From the NCBI GenBank assembly GCA_029242705.1, contig JAQWTK010000033.1:1-53239 (forward strand): DNA of 53,239 bases. Reading direction: 5' to 3'. Source of the stretch: Gammaproteobacteria bacterium (GTDB lineage Bacteria; Pseudomonadota; Gammaproteobacteria; Pseudomonadales; Pseudohongiellaceae). Each line of letters opens with the position of its first letter. The stretch's first letter is position 1. Positions 44,157 to 53,239 of this stretch are shown in pieces. A program made the position numbers and the translations under genes. The notes beneath the pieces were generated by a model. It was not told the DNA's origin and searched no databases. It was given only the letters and a program-made list of their open reading frames with translations.

Positions 44157-45359
44157 TTAATTCCAATATGCTTTGGTTATCTCCGGCTCGCTTAAGAGAG
44201 CCTGTATTTCATCAAGAAAGTTAGCATTACATGATATATTAACGTTACTAAATTTAAGACTTTCTAACACCTTATCGGCCAAATATGGGGTTAGAGTAAG
44301 TTTAGTAGGCCAAGTCACTAAGATATTGTGCTCTTCGGCGACAACGGCATTATTAGGACGGGAGTTGTTCTCAATTTTGGCCTCTGCTCTATTAATTAAA
44401 AATGAATTCCAATCAGCATTAGTAAAATCTATCCAAGGGAAAAATTCTTTTAGCGTTCGTCTAGCGATACTAATTTGCTCTTCTTGAGATCTGTTATTTC
44501 CTGTTTCTGCGATGTCTCCACCTAGATACCAAACCGAGTCTCCCGCGCTATTTTTATGAGTACTAACTGTTAGTTTTGGGGTTAAACTGAAATCATCTCC
44601 GACGCAGTGTGCGTAAACTTCAGGAAGTTTATTTTTGCTGAGATAGGTCATATGAAGTGGACGTATTTGTGAATCTATTGAACACAATGAAGCTAACTTT
44701 ATTAACCGTTTATTACCTTCTCCAGCACTAAATATAAATTTATCTGCGTTTAATACTATTTTTTTATTCCCCAGTTTTATCTCGAGAGATCGCTTGCCAT
44801 TTGTTTCATTATTGAAAAAGCGTAAGCTATCTTCATTTATGGCAAATATTCTATCTCTACAATCGGATATTAACTTGCTTACTAAACATTCTGTGTCTAT
44901 AACAAAGTCTGTTAATTTATAAAGACTGCCAGCTACGGTCGAAAGTTTAAAGAATTCGGGATATTCAGCTTTGTTAATTCGGTAAACTTTACCAGCTAAA
45001 CTTTTACTACCAAGAAAATTCTTTAGCTTCGAGCGCATTCGTCCGTCTGACCACATATAATAATTTTCTGAGAGTATTTTGACGTCGGTGAGGTCTACTT
45101 CGCCCCTACCCTCCAGGCACCTTCGCCAACGAGAAGGCATTTCAGCCATAGCGTTAGAAGCACGAGTCTCTTTTCCGCTTAGCGCATATTTAAGCCCCCC
45201 ATGAATAATACCTTGGGAGGCAACAGTTTGCTTACCACCTATGGAGTTGGTTTCAAACAGTATAGGGTCGTATCCTTCGCGGCGCAGACGATTTAGTAGC
45301 CATAACCCCGCAATGCCGCCGCCAAATATAACGATGTCAGTTGAATAGCTAGGGTTCAT
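44157..45359 (-). CDS. FAD-dependent oxidoreductase (DAO/GlpD-like)
   Basis: 400 aa. N-terminal DIVIFGGGIAGLWLLNRLRR is the FAD-binding GxGxxG, then PILFETNSIGGKQTVASQGI and HGGLKYALSG (the glycerol-3-phosphate dehydrogenase/D-amino-acid oxidase fold). The C-terminal half has DSVWYLGGDIAETGNNRSQE and WNSFLINRAEAKIENNSRPN. No signal peptide. Substrate unknown. It is the first gene of a two-gene minus-strand unit with the aldo/keto reductase, and is divergent from waaA. The conserved position next to waaA and hldE hints at a link to LPS or sugar metabolism (inference). Confidence 0.85.
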   Translation of the reverse strand: MNPSYSTDIVIFGGGIAGLWLLNRLRREGYDPILFETNSIGGKQTVASQGIIHGGLKYALSGKETRASNAMAEMPSRWRRCLEGRGEVDLTDVKILSENYYMWSDGRMRSKLKNFLGSKSLAGKVYRINKAEYPEFFKLSTVAGSLYKLTDFVIDTECLVSKLISDCRDRIFAINEDSLRFFNNETNGKRSLEIKLGNKKIVLNADKFIFSAGEGNKRLIKLASLCSIDSQIRPLHMTYLSKNKLPEVYAHCVGDDFSLTPKLTVSTHKNSAGDSVWYLGGDIAETGNNRSQEEQISIARRTLKEFFPWIDFTNADWNSFLINRAEAKIENNSRPNNAVVAEEHNILVTWPTKLTLTPYLADKVLESLKFSNVNISCNANFLDEIQALLSEPEITKAYWN

Positions 45360-45473
45360 TAGTTACCTTATGCAAAGTAAGAGAAATATCTCCAAAAAGA
45401 TCAAAGTATATCGACAAGAGATAAAAATTCATAACTACGGTCAAGTGACAAATAGACCAATCACTATCAAAAT

Positions 45474-46751
45474 ATGATTCTTTACCTTTATAGCCTCATT
45501 CTTATTATTATTTCACCAATAATACTACTACGATTATATATACGTGGTTTTGGTTTGCCTGCCTATAGGTTGAGAATTAAAGAGCGACTTGGTAAATATT
45601 GCTTCCCAGCCAATTTTGACAGAAAAAAAGCTACAATTTTGATTCATGCTGTCTCCGTGGGGGAGGTAGTAGCGGCGGAGCCGTTGATTCAGAAATTAAA
45701 AGCGCGTTATCCTGAATATCAAATATTTATTACAACTATGACTCCAACGGGTTCGGACCGAGTTCAGGCTTTATTTTCTAACGAGATATTTCATTGCTAT
45801 CTACCATATGATTTTCCTTTAGTCATGTATAAATTTATTAAAAAGATGAACCCATCTATGCTGATTATAATGGAAACGGAACTATGGCCTAATTTGATTA
45901 ATGTGTGCAAAAAACTAAACATTAGGTTAGTACTGGCCAATGCACGTCTTTCGAAAAAATCTGCTCACGGATATGCTCGAGTATCAAGATTAACTAAAGA
46001 TATGTTGCGGAAAATAGATGTAATCGCAGCACAGTCGGAAGCAGATGCGAAGCGGCTTATTAGTCTTGGTGCTGAGCCAAGCGATACCTTCATTGTAGGG
46101 AACTTAAAATTTAACGTTGGCCATAATTTTCAAAAAGATATAGTTTGCCTACTTTTTTCTCAAATCGAGAATAGTGGAAGAAACGTTATTATTGCTGCGA
46201 GTACTCGTAAAGGGGAAGAGAAGAAAATTCTTGGCGCCATTAAGATAGTTCAAAAGGTTATACCGAGCGTATTGTTGATTATTGTGCCCAGACATCCCGA
46301 AAGATTCGATAGTGTTTACGATTTGGTTGAGCGCGAAGGATTTACGTGCTTGCGTCGATCTACAGGTAAGATATTTTCCGAAGAAACTCAGATTATTATT
46401 GGCGACAGCATGGGAGAGTTGAATGCCTATTATAGTATTTCTCATATTGCTTTTGTCGGAGGAAGTCTTGTAGATGCCGGCTGCCAGAATATTCTAGAAG
46501 CAGCAGCTTTATCTTTGCCGATTGTTGTGGGCCCATCTCAATATAATTTCGCTTCTATTTGCGAAAATCTAAAAGTTAAAGGTGGTCTGATTACAGTTAG
46601 AGATGAGAAGGAATTGGCGGTAGAATTCTTAAAACTTATACAAGATAAATCGCTTAGATCTACAATGGGAGCAATAGCTCTTGCTGAATTCAATGAAAAT
46701 CAAGAGGCTTTGCCGAAACTATTAGAAATTATTGAAAGGCAATTGAATTAA
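45474..46751 (+). CDS. waaA: 3-deoxy-D-manno-octulosonic acid transferase
   Basis: 425 aa (E. coli 425). WaaA adds Kdo to lipid IVA at the inner membrane. The N-terminal TM (LYLYSLILIIISPIILLRLY) is followed by RIKERLGKYCF and the Glu-containing HAVSVGEVVAAEPLIQKL, TTMTPTGSDRVQALF, IMETELWPNLINVC, and in the C-terminal Rossmann domain PRHPERFDSVYDLVEREGF, IGDSMGELNAYYSISHIAFV and GGSLVDAGCQNILEAAA. There is no clear Shine-Dalgarno before the ATG, which itself lies inside a TATGAT hexamer, so a leaderless or weakly initiated mRNA is possible. Confidence 0.96.
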   Translation: MILYLYSLILIIISPIILLRLYIRGFGLPAYRLRIKERLGKYCFPANFDRKKATILIHAVSVGEVVAAEPLIQKLKARYPEYQIFITTMTPTGSDRVQALFSNEIFHCYLPYDFPLVMYKFIKKMNPSMLIIMETELWPNLINVCKKLNIRLVLANARLSKKSAHGYARVSRLTKDMLRKIDVIAAQSEADAKRLISLGAEPSDTFIVGNLKFNVGHNFQKDIVCLLFSQIENSGRNVIIAASTRKGEEKKILGAIKIVQKVIPSVLLIIVPRHPERFDSVYDLVEREGFTCLRRSTGKIFSEETQIIIGDSMGELNAYYSISHIAFVGGSLVDAGCQNILEAAALSLPIVVGPSQYNFASICENLKVKGGLITVRDEKELAVEFLKLIQDKSLRSTMGAIALAEFNENQEALPKLLEIIERQLN

Positions 46752-46777
46752 ATTCGAGTAATTTTATTACTCGAATT
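46751..46777. terminator. 12-bp perfect hairpin across the waaA and pepQ stop codons
   Basis: AATTCGAGTAAT (46751-46762), loop TTT, ATTACTCGAATT (46766-46777). The stem overlaps the last base of the waaA stop and contains the pepQ stop on the other strand. It is placed exactly between two convergent genes, so a bidirectional terminator is the obvious reading, but no T-run follows on the plus strand and the stem is AT-rich. Confidence 0.5.
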
Positions 46778-48092
46778 GGCGGGTCAGATTTTCTGCACCA
46801 TCTGCAGTTACTAAAACATTATCTTCTATCCTGGCTCCGCCATAAGGATATAGTTCATTAATCAATTGCCAATTGATTAATTTACCTCTTTTAGTATTAC
46901 GTTCTGGTTCGAGTAATAGGGGAATAAAATAAAGCCCTGGCTCTATGGTGAATACCATATCTTTAGAGATCAACCGCGTATTTCTTAGTGACGGTGAATC
47001 TTCTGGAGGCATTAAGCTCGTTCCTATAGTATCTTGTTGAAAGCCACCTACGTCGTGAACTTGCAAGCCTAATAAATGTCCTACTCCATGTGGCATAAAA
47101 AGTTGTGGTACTTTTTCGTAAATTAATTCATCAAGTGGGCCCGAGCAAATTGTTAGATCTAATAAAAGTTGACCGATCCGCTCATGTGCCGCTTTATGTA
47201 TTTCTGGGTAGAGAATTCCCGGCTTAACCATTTCCACTAATTCTCTTTCGAGATTTCCCACGCCCTCTACGAGTTCCTTAAACTCTTTAATAACATTGTC
47301 CTTAATTGAAGTCCTAGTTATATCTGAGCCATAGCCATTTTCCCTAAAGCCCGCATCGATTAACAAGACTTTATGGTTTCTTCCATCGCCTTTGCGTTTA
47401 ATCTGATAATGAAGAATTGCACACTTTTCGTCTAGTGCTACGATATTAGTATAGGGGCTGTCGTTTTCTAATATCGTACATGCTTGCAGATAAGCCATAT
47501 GAATATCGTATTCATTACCGTGATTAAGGAAACAGTCTCTCGCAGCTTGATGTCCTAAGATCGCCATTTTATTTGCTTGTCTGAGTTGCATTATTTCATA
47601 TTCAGTTTTGTATGCTCGTTTGAAGTTTAGATATAGTATTAAATTTTCTGGATTTATTGCTGAATCCGCTATTCCTAATAAGTTGGCTAATTTAGCATTC
47701 GGCCCTAGATATCCTATTTTTTCCCCTTTTAGGTAATTTTCTAGATCGGCTATCGTACTTATAGGTATAATTTCGATATTATTTTCCAGCCATTGTTCAC
47801 AAATAATGCTTTGTTCATACCAATAGTCTGGAGGGACGAGCTGTAAATACTTCGGCGCTTCTCCGGGAATAACGAGTACGAATTGATCAGGTCGGTTTAT
47901 CGGGACCCAATGCATGTAATGTCCATAAGCATTGAAGGGTATAGAACGGTCGTCTGAAAAGTAGTATTCCTCACTACCACTATGAAGGAGTAGGCCGCTA
48001 ATTCTCAATTCGGAATAATATTCTAACGCTGATTCATAGTTTCTTTGCAGCAGCTTCAGATGAGAGTGAAATAGTTCGTTAGTCAAAATCAA
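46767..48092 (-). CDS. pepQ: Xaa-Pro dipeptidase, M24 family (PepQ-like)
   Basis: 441 aa (E. coli PepQ 443). N-terminal creatinase-like domain (about 1-160) with GLLLHSGSEEYYFSDDRSIP and YGHYMHWVPINRPDQFVLV, both PepQ-typical. The pita-bread catalytic domain shows the metal ligands: LLIDAGFRENGYGSDITRT (two Asp), MPHGVGHLLGLQVHDVGG (His), VFTIEPGLYF and GARIEDNVLV (two Glu). It cleaves X-Pro dipeptides in the cytoplasm. It is convergent with waaA. An unremarkable 172-base AT-rich gap lies upstream, before the DUF1330 remnant. Confidence 0.9.
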   Translation of the reverse strand: MILTNELFHSHLKLLQRNYESALEYYSELRISGLLLHSGSEEYYFSDDRSIPFNAYGHYMHWVPINRPDQFVLVIPGEAPKYLQLVPPDYWYEQSIICEQWLENNIEIIPISTIADLENYLKGEKIGYLGPNAKLANLLGIADSAINPENLILYLNFKRAYKTEYEIMQLRQANKMAILGHQAARDCFLNHGNEYDIHMAYLQACTILENDSPYTNIVALDEKCAILHYQIKRKGDGRNHKVLLIDAGFRENGYGSDITRTSIKDNVIKEFKELVEGVGNLERELVEMVKPGILYPEIHKAAHERIGQLLLDLTICSGPLDELIYEKVPQLFMPHGVGHLLGLQVHDVGGFQQDTIGTSLMPPEDSPSLRNTRLISKDMVFTIEPGLYFIPLLLEPERNTKRGKLINWQLINELYPYGGARIEDNVLVTADGAENLTRQFE

Positions 48093-48264
48093 AAATTTCT
48101 CGTAGAAATATCTTATGTATATTTGTATACCTACCTATAGAGTATACTGTTTCTTTCGGTTCTAACAAAAATTAAATATAGTATTTCAATAACGCGGTGT
48201 GAGTTTTTGGTAAAAATTAATTGGAGCAATTTCGTGTGTATAGATAACTATAAAGGAGATAGTA

Positions 48265-48579
48265 ATGTCTGATACAGGTGTTTATTTGATCGCGAATTTA
48301 GTAATAAATGATGCGGACTAATATCTCAAATATGAAAAAGGCTTCTTCCCTATTTTTAAAAAATATAGCGGAGAGTTTTTAACATTTGACGATAATCATG
48401 AAACTTTTGAAGGTACAGACCCGTTAAAAGGTAAAGTAATTATCTTTAAATTTCCATCAGAGCAAAACGCGCGAGATTGGTACAATGACGAAGATTATCA
48501 GGCACTTTCTCACTTTAGGCACGCTGGTACTACTCTGAAAGCATTAACTTTAGTGCATGAAATGCCTTCACGTAATTAG
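48265..48579 (+). pseudogene. DUF1330 family gene interrupted by one in-frame stop
   Basis: A 104-codon frame from the ATG at 48265 (strong AAGGAGAT ribosome-binding site) to the TAG at 48577-48579, broken only by a TAA at codon 19 (48319-48321). Read through, it gives TGVYLIANLVINDAD*YLKY, then KGKVIIFKFPSEQNARDWYN and DEDYQALSHFRHAGTTLKAL, a complete DUF1330 protein (a small dimeric alpha/beta-barrel family of unknown function). A single CAA-to-TAA change would explain the stop. No ATG or GTG lies soon after it with a ribosome-binding site. Recent pseudogene, sequencing error or readthrough are all possible. Confidence 0.85.
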
Positions 48580-48612
48580 AGATATATAAAGATACTAACT
48601 ACAATTGATCGA

Positions 48613-51570
48613 TTAATTTTCATAGCTTTCGACTAGAGGACAAGCACAGAATAAATTTCTGTCGCCATATACATTGTCAATACGATTTACTGAAGGCCAA
48701 TATTTATTATCTATTTGGTTGCCCATTGGATAAGAGGCTTCGGTCTTAGAGTAAGGTCGACCCCAGTTTTCGTCAATAATGTCATCCATCGTATGCGGAG
48801 CTCTTTTAAGAGGGTTATTCTCGATATCGATTGCGCCTGATTCTACTTGTGCAATTTCTTGTCTGATTTTGATCATCGCATCAATGAATCTATCAATTTC
48901 TTGGAGCGACTCACTTTCTGTGGGTTCGATCATTAACGTCCCAGCGACCGGAAAAGACATTGTAGGCGCATGGAATCCAAAATCCATTAATCGCTTGGCT
49001 ATGTCTTCTTCACTAATACCCGAGGACTGTTTAATTGGTCGTATATCGATTATACATTCATGTGCGACCATACCGTTTTTACCTGTATAAAGAACGGGAT
49101 AGTGTGGCGCAAGTTGCTGCGCAATATAGTTAGCGTTTAGGATAGCAATCTGAGTTGCTTTAAGTAGGCCTTTGCCACCCATCATAACGATATACATCCA
49201 AGAGATTGGCAATATCCCGCAACTTCCCCAGGGAGCCGCTGAAACTGCGGTATTCTCATGGCGCTCCGAAATTTCTACTACCGAATGTCCAGCTAGGTAG
49301 GGCGCTAGATGTTTCTTAACACCAATAGGCCCCATACCCGGGCCTCCCCCGCCATGCGGTATACAGAATGTCTTATGAAGATTAACGTGAGAAACGTCGG
49401 CACCAATTTCAGCTGGCTTAGCTATACCAACCTGCGCATTGAGATTAGCGCCGTCCATATAAACTTGACCGCCATTGTCATGAACAATTTCGCATATGTC
49501 TTTAACTGTATCTTCATATACACCATGAGTGGATGGATAGGTAATCATTAGTGCGGCTAAATCATTTTTATGTATGTTGGCTTTTTCCCTAAGAGAATTG
49601 ATATCAATATTCCCTTTCTCATCGCACGCGACTAGCACGACTCTCATGCCAATCATTTGAGCACTAGCTGGGTTCGTCCCATGAGCCGATGTCGGAATTA
49701 AGCAAATATTACGGTTACCCGCGCCTTTATTTTCAAAATATTTCTTGATCGCTAATAAGCCAGCAAACTCACCCTGGGCTCCAGAATTCGGCTGCATGCT
49801 AATTGCATCGAATCCTGTAATTTGCTTTAGCATGTCTTCTAACTCATAAATAATTTGTTGATATCCCGGCATCTGATTGAGGGGTACAAATGGGTGAGGT
49901 TTAGAAAATTCAGGCCAGCTTATAGGAATCATTTCTGCTGCAGCATTGAGCTTCATTGTGCACGAGCCCAATGGGATCATTGCGTGAGTTAGAGAGATAT
50001 CCTTATTCTCTAACCTCTTAATGTAACGCATCATTTCCGTTTCGCTATGGTATTTATTAAACACAGGATGCCGTAAAAATTTAGATTTTCTGATCAAATA
50101 ATTTGGGATGACTGGCGCTATATTACCTCTATATATCTCAGAATCTATGGATGATACTGATAATAATTTGCTTTCTTCGCCTATCAATATTTCCCACAAA
50201 GAATTTATGTGTTCTTTGGTCGTGCATTCGTCCAAACTTACCCCTATGATTCTTTTTTCTGTCAATTGATCTAAGCGTAAATTAACGCTATGACTTGCTG
50301 CTCTCTCTGCTATTAATTTTCCTTGCTCTGAATTTACCCTTACCGAAATGGTATCGAAAAAATTATCGTTTATTACGGTTACTCCTAATTTTTTTAAGCC
50401 CGCAGCCAAAATCTCAGTGAGTCGATGAATTCGTGTCGCAATTTTTTTTATACCGTCGGCACCATGGTACATAGAATAAAGCGCAGCAATATTTGCAAGC
50501 AGAACCTGCGCTGTACAAATATTGCTATTAGCTTTCTCACGTCTAATATGTTGTTCTCTTGTTTGGAGCGCCATCCGGAAGGCTTGCTTCCCTCGGACAT
50601 CGACCGAAACCCCAATTATCCTACCAGGCACCGCTCTTTTATATTCATCCTTTGTTGCAAAATATGCCGCATGTGGGCCACCATAACCCATAGGTACGCC
50701 GAAACGTTGCGTGCTGCCCGTAACTACATCGGCGCCCATCTCGCCTGGTGGCTTGATAAGAGTCAAGCTCAATAGATCTGCAACAACTACTGCAATTGCG
50801 TTATTTGCATGTAAATCAGAGATAATATCAGTGAGATCTAGACAGTCTCCTTGCATTGAGGGGTATTGAAATAACGCCCCAAATAATTCGTTAGCCCGTA
50901 TATCTTCAATATCACCAATAACTAATTCGAACCCGAAGCAATCCGCACGTGTCTTTAAAACATCGATTGTTTGGGGAAACGTCTCTTTATGTATAAAAAA
51001 TTTCGTAGCCGAGCGATTTTTGCTAACTCTTTTAGCCAATGCCATGGCTTCCGCTGCTGCAGTTGCTTCATCTAAAAGAGATGCATTTGCAAGGTCCATT
51101 GCGGTTAGGTCTAAAGTCATTTGCTGAAAATTCAATAAACATTCTAAGCGACCCTGAGAAATTTCTGGTTGATAAGGAGTATACGCAGTATACCAACCTG
51201 GGTTTTCTAGGACATTTCGAGAAATAACATTAGGCGTATAGGTATCGTAATAACCGAGTCCAATGAAAGAACGAAAATTCTTATTCTTAGCAGCAATTAT
51301 TTTTAGTTTTTCTAATGCCGCGTTTTCAGACATCGGTTCGGGTAATGACAACGGGTTTTTAGTTAATATAGAAGCGGGAACCGACTTTTCTATAAGAGCA
51401 TTTAGAGATTTAATACCTATATCAGATAACATTGACTTGATCTGATCGTCGCCCGGCCCAATATGGCGATTGATAAATTCGTTGTGGTGTTGCAAAGTTT
51501 CTAGGGTCGGTGCTGAGTCATTGTGTGCCGAGTTATCAGCCATCTTTCTAGATTTAGTCTGGGTCTGCAT
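48613..51570 (-). CDS. gcvP: glycine dehydrogenase (decarboxylating), P protein
   Basis: 985 aa, full-length fused P protein (E. coli 957). With GcvT, GcvH and lipoamide dehydrogenase it splits glycine into CO2, ammonia and a methylene group on tetrahydrofolate. N-terminal half: [57 protein letters not shown]-terminal half: [17 protein letters not shown]-type block and the PLP Lys733 in [21 protein letters not shown] second start (MADNSAHN) lies 9 codons in; AAAGGCG suits the first. It ends the gcvT-gcvH-gcvP unit. Confidence 0.97.
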   Translation of the reverse strand: MQTQTKSRKMADNSAHNDSAPTLETLQHHNEFINRHIGPGDDQIKSMLSDIGIKSLNALIEKSVPASILTKNPLSLPEPMSENAALEKLKIIAAKNKNFRSFIGLGYYDTYTPNVISRNVLENPGWYTAYTPYQPEISQGRLECLLNFQQMTLDLTAMDLANASLLDEATAAAEAMALAKRVSKNRSATKFFIHKETFPQTIDVLKTRADCFGFELVIGDIEDIRANELFGALFQYPSMQGDCLDLTDIISDLHANNAIAVVVADLLSLTLIKPPGEMGADVVTGSTQRFGVPMGYGGPHAAYFATKDEYKRAVPGRIIGVSVDVRGKQAFRMALQTREQHIRREKANSNICTAQVLLANIAALYSMYHGADGIKKIATRIHRLTEILAAGLKKLGVTVINDNFFDTISVRVNSEQGKLIAERAASHSVNLRLDQLTEKRIIGVSLDECTTKEHINSLWEILIGEESKLLSVSSIDSEIYRGNIAPVIPNYLIRKSKFLRHPVFNKYHSETEMMRYIKRLENKDISLTHAMIPLGSCTMKLNAAAEMIPISWPEFSKPHPFVPLNQMPGYQQIIYELEDMLKQITGFDAISMQPNSGAQGEFAGLLAIKKYFENKGAGNRNICLIPTSAHGTNPASAQMIGMRVVLVACDEKGNIDINSLREKANIHKNDLAALMITYPSTHGVYEDTVKDICEIVHDNGGQVYMDGANLNAQVGIAKPAEIGADVSHVNLHKTFCIPHGGGGPGMGPIGVKKHLAPYLAGHSVVEISERHENTAVSAAPWGSCGILPISWMYIVMMGGKGLLKATQIAILNANYIAQQLAPHYPVLYTGKNGMVAHECIIDIRPIKQSSGISEEDIAKRLMDFGFHAPTMSFPVAGTLMIEPTESESLQEIDRFIDAMIKIRQEIAQVESGAIDIENNPLKRAPHTMDDIIDENWGRPYSKTEASYPMGNQIDNKYWPSVNRIDNVYGDRNLFCACPLVESYEN

Positions 51571-51676
51571 TGGGTTAATTCGCCTTTGGGCCTTGTAAGC
51601 AGATAAAGTGCAGAGAATTATGGGGAATATAAATTTATGAGAAGCCTTATAGTTTCTTACGCTTCAAATTGATTTT

Positions 51677-52066
51677 CTATTCACCACTACAATGCTCTGA
51701 ATAAGCATCGAAATCCATTAGGTCTTCAATTTCAACGATATTAGCAATTCTTATTTTAAAGAACCAAGCATTTTCATAGGGAGAAGCATTAACGGTTTCT
51801 GGAGCGTCAATTAGATCCTCATTGATCTCTAAAATTTCACCGGTAATTGGGCTATATATATCAGACGCTGCTTTAACCGACTCAACAACAGCTACCTCCT
51901 GTTTTGCGGTAACAATGATTCCAGGTTCGGGTAGCTCAATAAAAACGATATCTCCTAGCGCATCTTGAGCATGATCACTTATGCCTATAGTGGCTGAGCC
52001 ATCTTCTCCTATTCGGACCCATTCATGGGTCGGTGTAAATTTTAGATCTTCTGGAATATTGCTCAA
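51677..52066 (-). CDS. gcvH: glycine cleavage system H protein
   Basis: 129 aa, same as E. coli. N-terminal LKFTPTHEWVRIGEDGSATI, ISDHAQDALGDIVFIELPE and the lipoylation site VVESVKAASDIYSPITGEI with Lys65, followed by INEDLIDAPETVNASPYENA and WFFKI. The lipoyl arm carries the aminomethyl group between GcvP and GcvT. Lies between gcvT (55-base gap) and gcvP (106-base gap). Nothing was recognised in either gap. Confidence 0.98.
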   Translation of the reverse strand: MSNIPEDLKFTPTHEWVRIGEDGSATIGISDHAQDALGDIVFIELPEPGIIVTAKQEVAVVESVKAASDIYSPITGEILEINEDLIDAPETVNASPYENAWFFKIRIANIVEIEDLMDFDAYSEHCSGE

Positions 52067-52121
52067 GCAACGGCCCCTTTTTTGATAATTTGTAAGTTAA
52101 GTTCTACAAGTCTTTGATTTA

Positions 52122-53210
52122 CTAGTCGAATATCTTTTTACCAAAGCGTACGAAGTTGGGTTTGACTATCCGCACTGGCGTTAGTGTCCCTCGAAGGTCT
52201 ACTTTGCAGGATTCGCTGCTCGCTGGAATTCTAGCTAATGCTATTGAATGCTTCAATGTAGGCGAGAAACCCCCACTAGTTATCGTTCCATCTCCTTGGT
52301 CGGTTAGAACGGTTTGGCCTGCCCTAAGAATACCACGACTTTCTAGAACCAAACCTATCAATTTGGGAACTTGCCCTGCTTCATAAAGAGCCTTGTGGGC
52401 AATCAATGCTGGCTTGCCTATGAACTCGCGATCAGATGGTTCATACGCAACCGTTCTATCCATATTCGCAGAGATCGGAGAGATTGTTTCATCCATATCT
52501 TGGCCATAAAGATTCATCCCCGCCTCCAGCCTCAGCGTATCCCGAGCTCCTAGGCCAATTGGCTTAACACCTACGGAAATCAAATTATCCCAAATCTCAG
52601 CAATTTCCTCTTCTGGAAAGATAAATTCTAAGCCTTCTTCTCCGGTATAACCTGTCCTAGCGAAAAAGCATCGATTCAATTCGTGGCCTTGGAAATTTTT
52701 CAGTTCCTTGATCGTTGCCGCATATCGGTCTCCAAAGGCTTCACAAGATTTTTGAATTGAGTCGGGCCCATGGACTGCCAGTATTGCCAATTTTGGTTTT
52801 TCCTCGACTGATACCCGAAATCCATCTGTATTTTGGATCATCCAGCGTAAGTCTTTCTCTCTTGTGCCACAATTCGCAACGATACGAAATCCAAAGCTCA
52901 TGCGATATACAATTAAATCATCTACAACGTGGCCGTCATGATTTAGCATAGCGCTGTACAATGCCTGGCCCATATCAACCAATTTTTTGACGTCGTTTGA
53001 TAACAAATACCTCAGATAATTTTCTGCATCATGACCGCCGACATCTACTATTGTCATATGGGAAACATCAAAGACGCCAGCGGCTTTTCTAACTGAGTTA
53101 TGTTCTTCGATTTGAGAACCATAGTTGACGGGCATCTCCCAACCAGCGAAGTCTATTATTTTAGCCTTAGAGTCAAGATGCTTTTGATAGAGGGGGGTTT
53201 TTTTAGCCAA
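52122..53210 (-). CDS. gcvT: aminomethyltransferase (glycine cleavage T protein)
   Basis: 362 aa (E. coli 364). It moves the methylene group from GcvH-bound aminomethyl to tetrahydrofolate. N-terminal TPLYQKHLDSKAKIIDFAGW, HNSVRKAAGVFDVSHMTIVD, and CFFARTGYTGEEGLEFIF, with PIGLGARDTLRLEAGMNLYG (folate site with the catalytic Asp region). The last codons GKKIFD end a full frame. It is the first gene of the gcv unit; only 29 bases of upstream sequence are in the window, so a glycine riboswitch or GcvA site cannot be assessed. Confidence 0.97.
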   Translation of the reverse strand: MAKKTPLYQKHLDSKAKIIDFAGWEMPVNYGSQIEEHNSVRKAAGVFDVSHMTIVDVGGHDAENYLRYLLSNDVKKLVDMGQALYSAMLNHDGHVVDDLIVYRMSFGFRIVANCGTREKDLRWMIQNTDGFRVSVEEKPKLAILAVHGPDSIQKSCEAFGDRYAATIKELKNFQGHELNRCFFARTGYTGEEGLEFIFPEEEIAEIWDNLISVGVKPIGLGARDTLRLEAGMNLYGQDMDETISPISANMDRTVAYEPSDREFIGKPALIAHKALYEAGQVPKLIGLVLESRGILRAGQTVLTDQGDGTITSGGFSPTLKHSIALARIPASSESCKVDLRGTLTPVRIVKPNFVRFGKKIFD

Positions 53211-53239
53211 CGTATTAAAAATAATTAAAGTTATAAGAA

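Noticed and set aside
53211-53239. Possible glycine riboswitch upstream of gcvT
   Set aside because: Only 29 bases of upstream sequence are in the window; nothing can be concluded.

Overview
The window is an AT-rich gammaproteobacterial chromosome segment. The evidence is housekeeping genes with gammaproteobacterial signatures (slmA, cmoA/cmoB, an rpoH with its box, coaBC, rpmB-rpmG) and a lipopolysaccharide inner-core cluster whose order (waaF-waaC-waaG-waaP, kinase-like protein, carbamoyltransferase) recalls Pseudomonas. No rRNA, tRNA, CRISPR array, prophage or insertion sequence was seen; the only transposase-like gene is a single-copy REP-associated (RAYT-type) gene with a damaged HUH motif. 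The exact lineage cannot be fixed from the window.

Layout. 1-5.2 kb: the end of pyrE, then slmA, argB and coaBC on the minus strand, the rpmB-rpmG ribosomal protein operon with a clear sigma-70 promoter, and the RAYT-like gene. 5.3-9.6 kb: cmoB-cmoA (tRNA wobble uridine modification), an uncharacterised methyltransferase, a YgjP-like metallohydrolase, trmB and a DUF423 membrane protein. 9.6-16.5 kb: rpoH and ftsY (the usual ftsE-ftsX pair is missing between them), rsmD, coaD, mutM and a lone hydantoinase/oxoprolinase A-type gene.

16.7-31.8 kb is the unusual part: twelve same-strand genes that look like one uncharacterised cell-envelope system. They encode a secreted TPR protein with a TonB-like C-terminus, five putative lipoproteins (one an M48 zinc protease), a membrane-anchored TPR protein, a membrane-anchored protein with about five PEGA repeats and a C-terminal sulfatase-modifying-factor fold lacking the catalytic cysteines, a small acidic secreted protein, a MotA/TolQ/ExbB-family channel protein, an Hsp70/actin-like protein with an FHA-like tail, and two VWA proteins. 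Both VWA proteins start with a near-identical transmembrane segment carrying an Asp (FLDV..CGFGA). My reading is that the VWA pair replaces ExbD/TolR/MotB as partner of the TolQ-like protein, giving an ion-driven envelope machine. This is inference from domain content and gene order.

32-48.1 kb: LPS core and lipid A genes (waaF, waaC, waaG, waaP, a double kinase-like protein, a carbamoyltransferase, a GT-C-like membrane protein, lpxL, hldE, waaA), with an aldo/keto reductase and FAD oxidoreductase pair embedded, then a pepQ-like M24 peptidase. 48.2-48.6 kb holds a DUF1330 gene interrupted by one in-frame stop. 48.6-53.2 kb is the glycine cleavage operon gcvT-gcvH-gcvP; its upstream control region lies outside the window.
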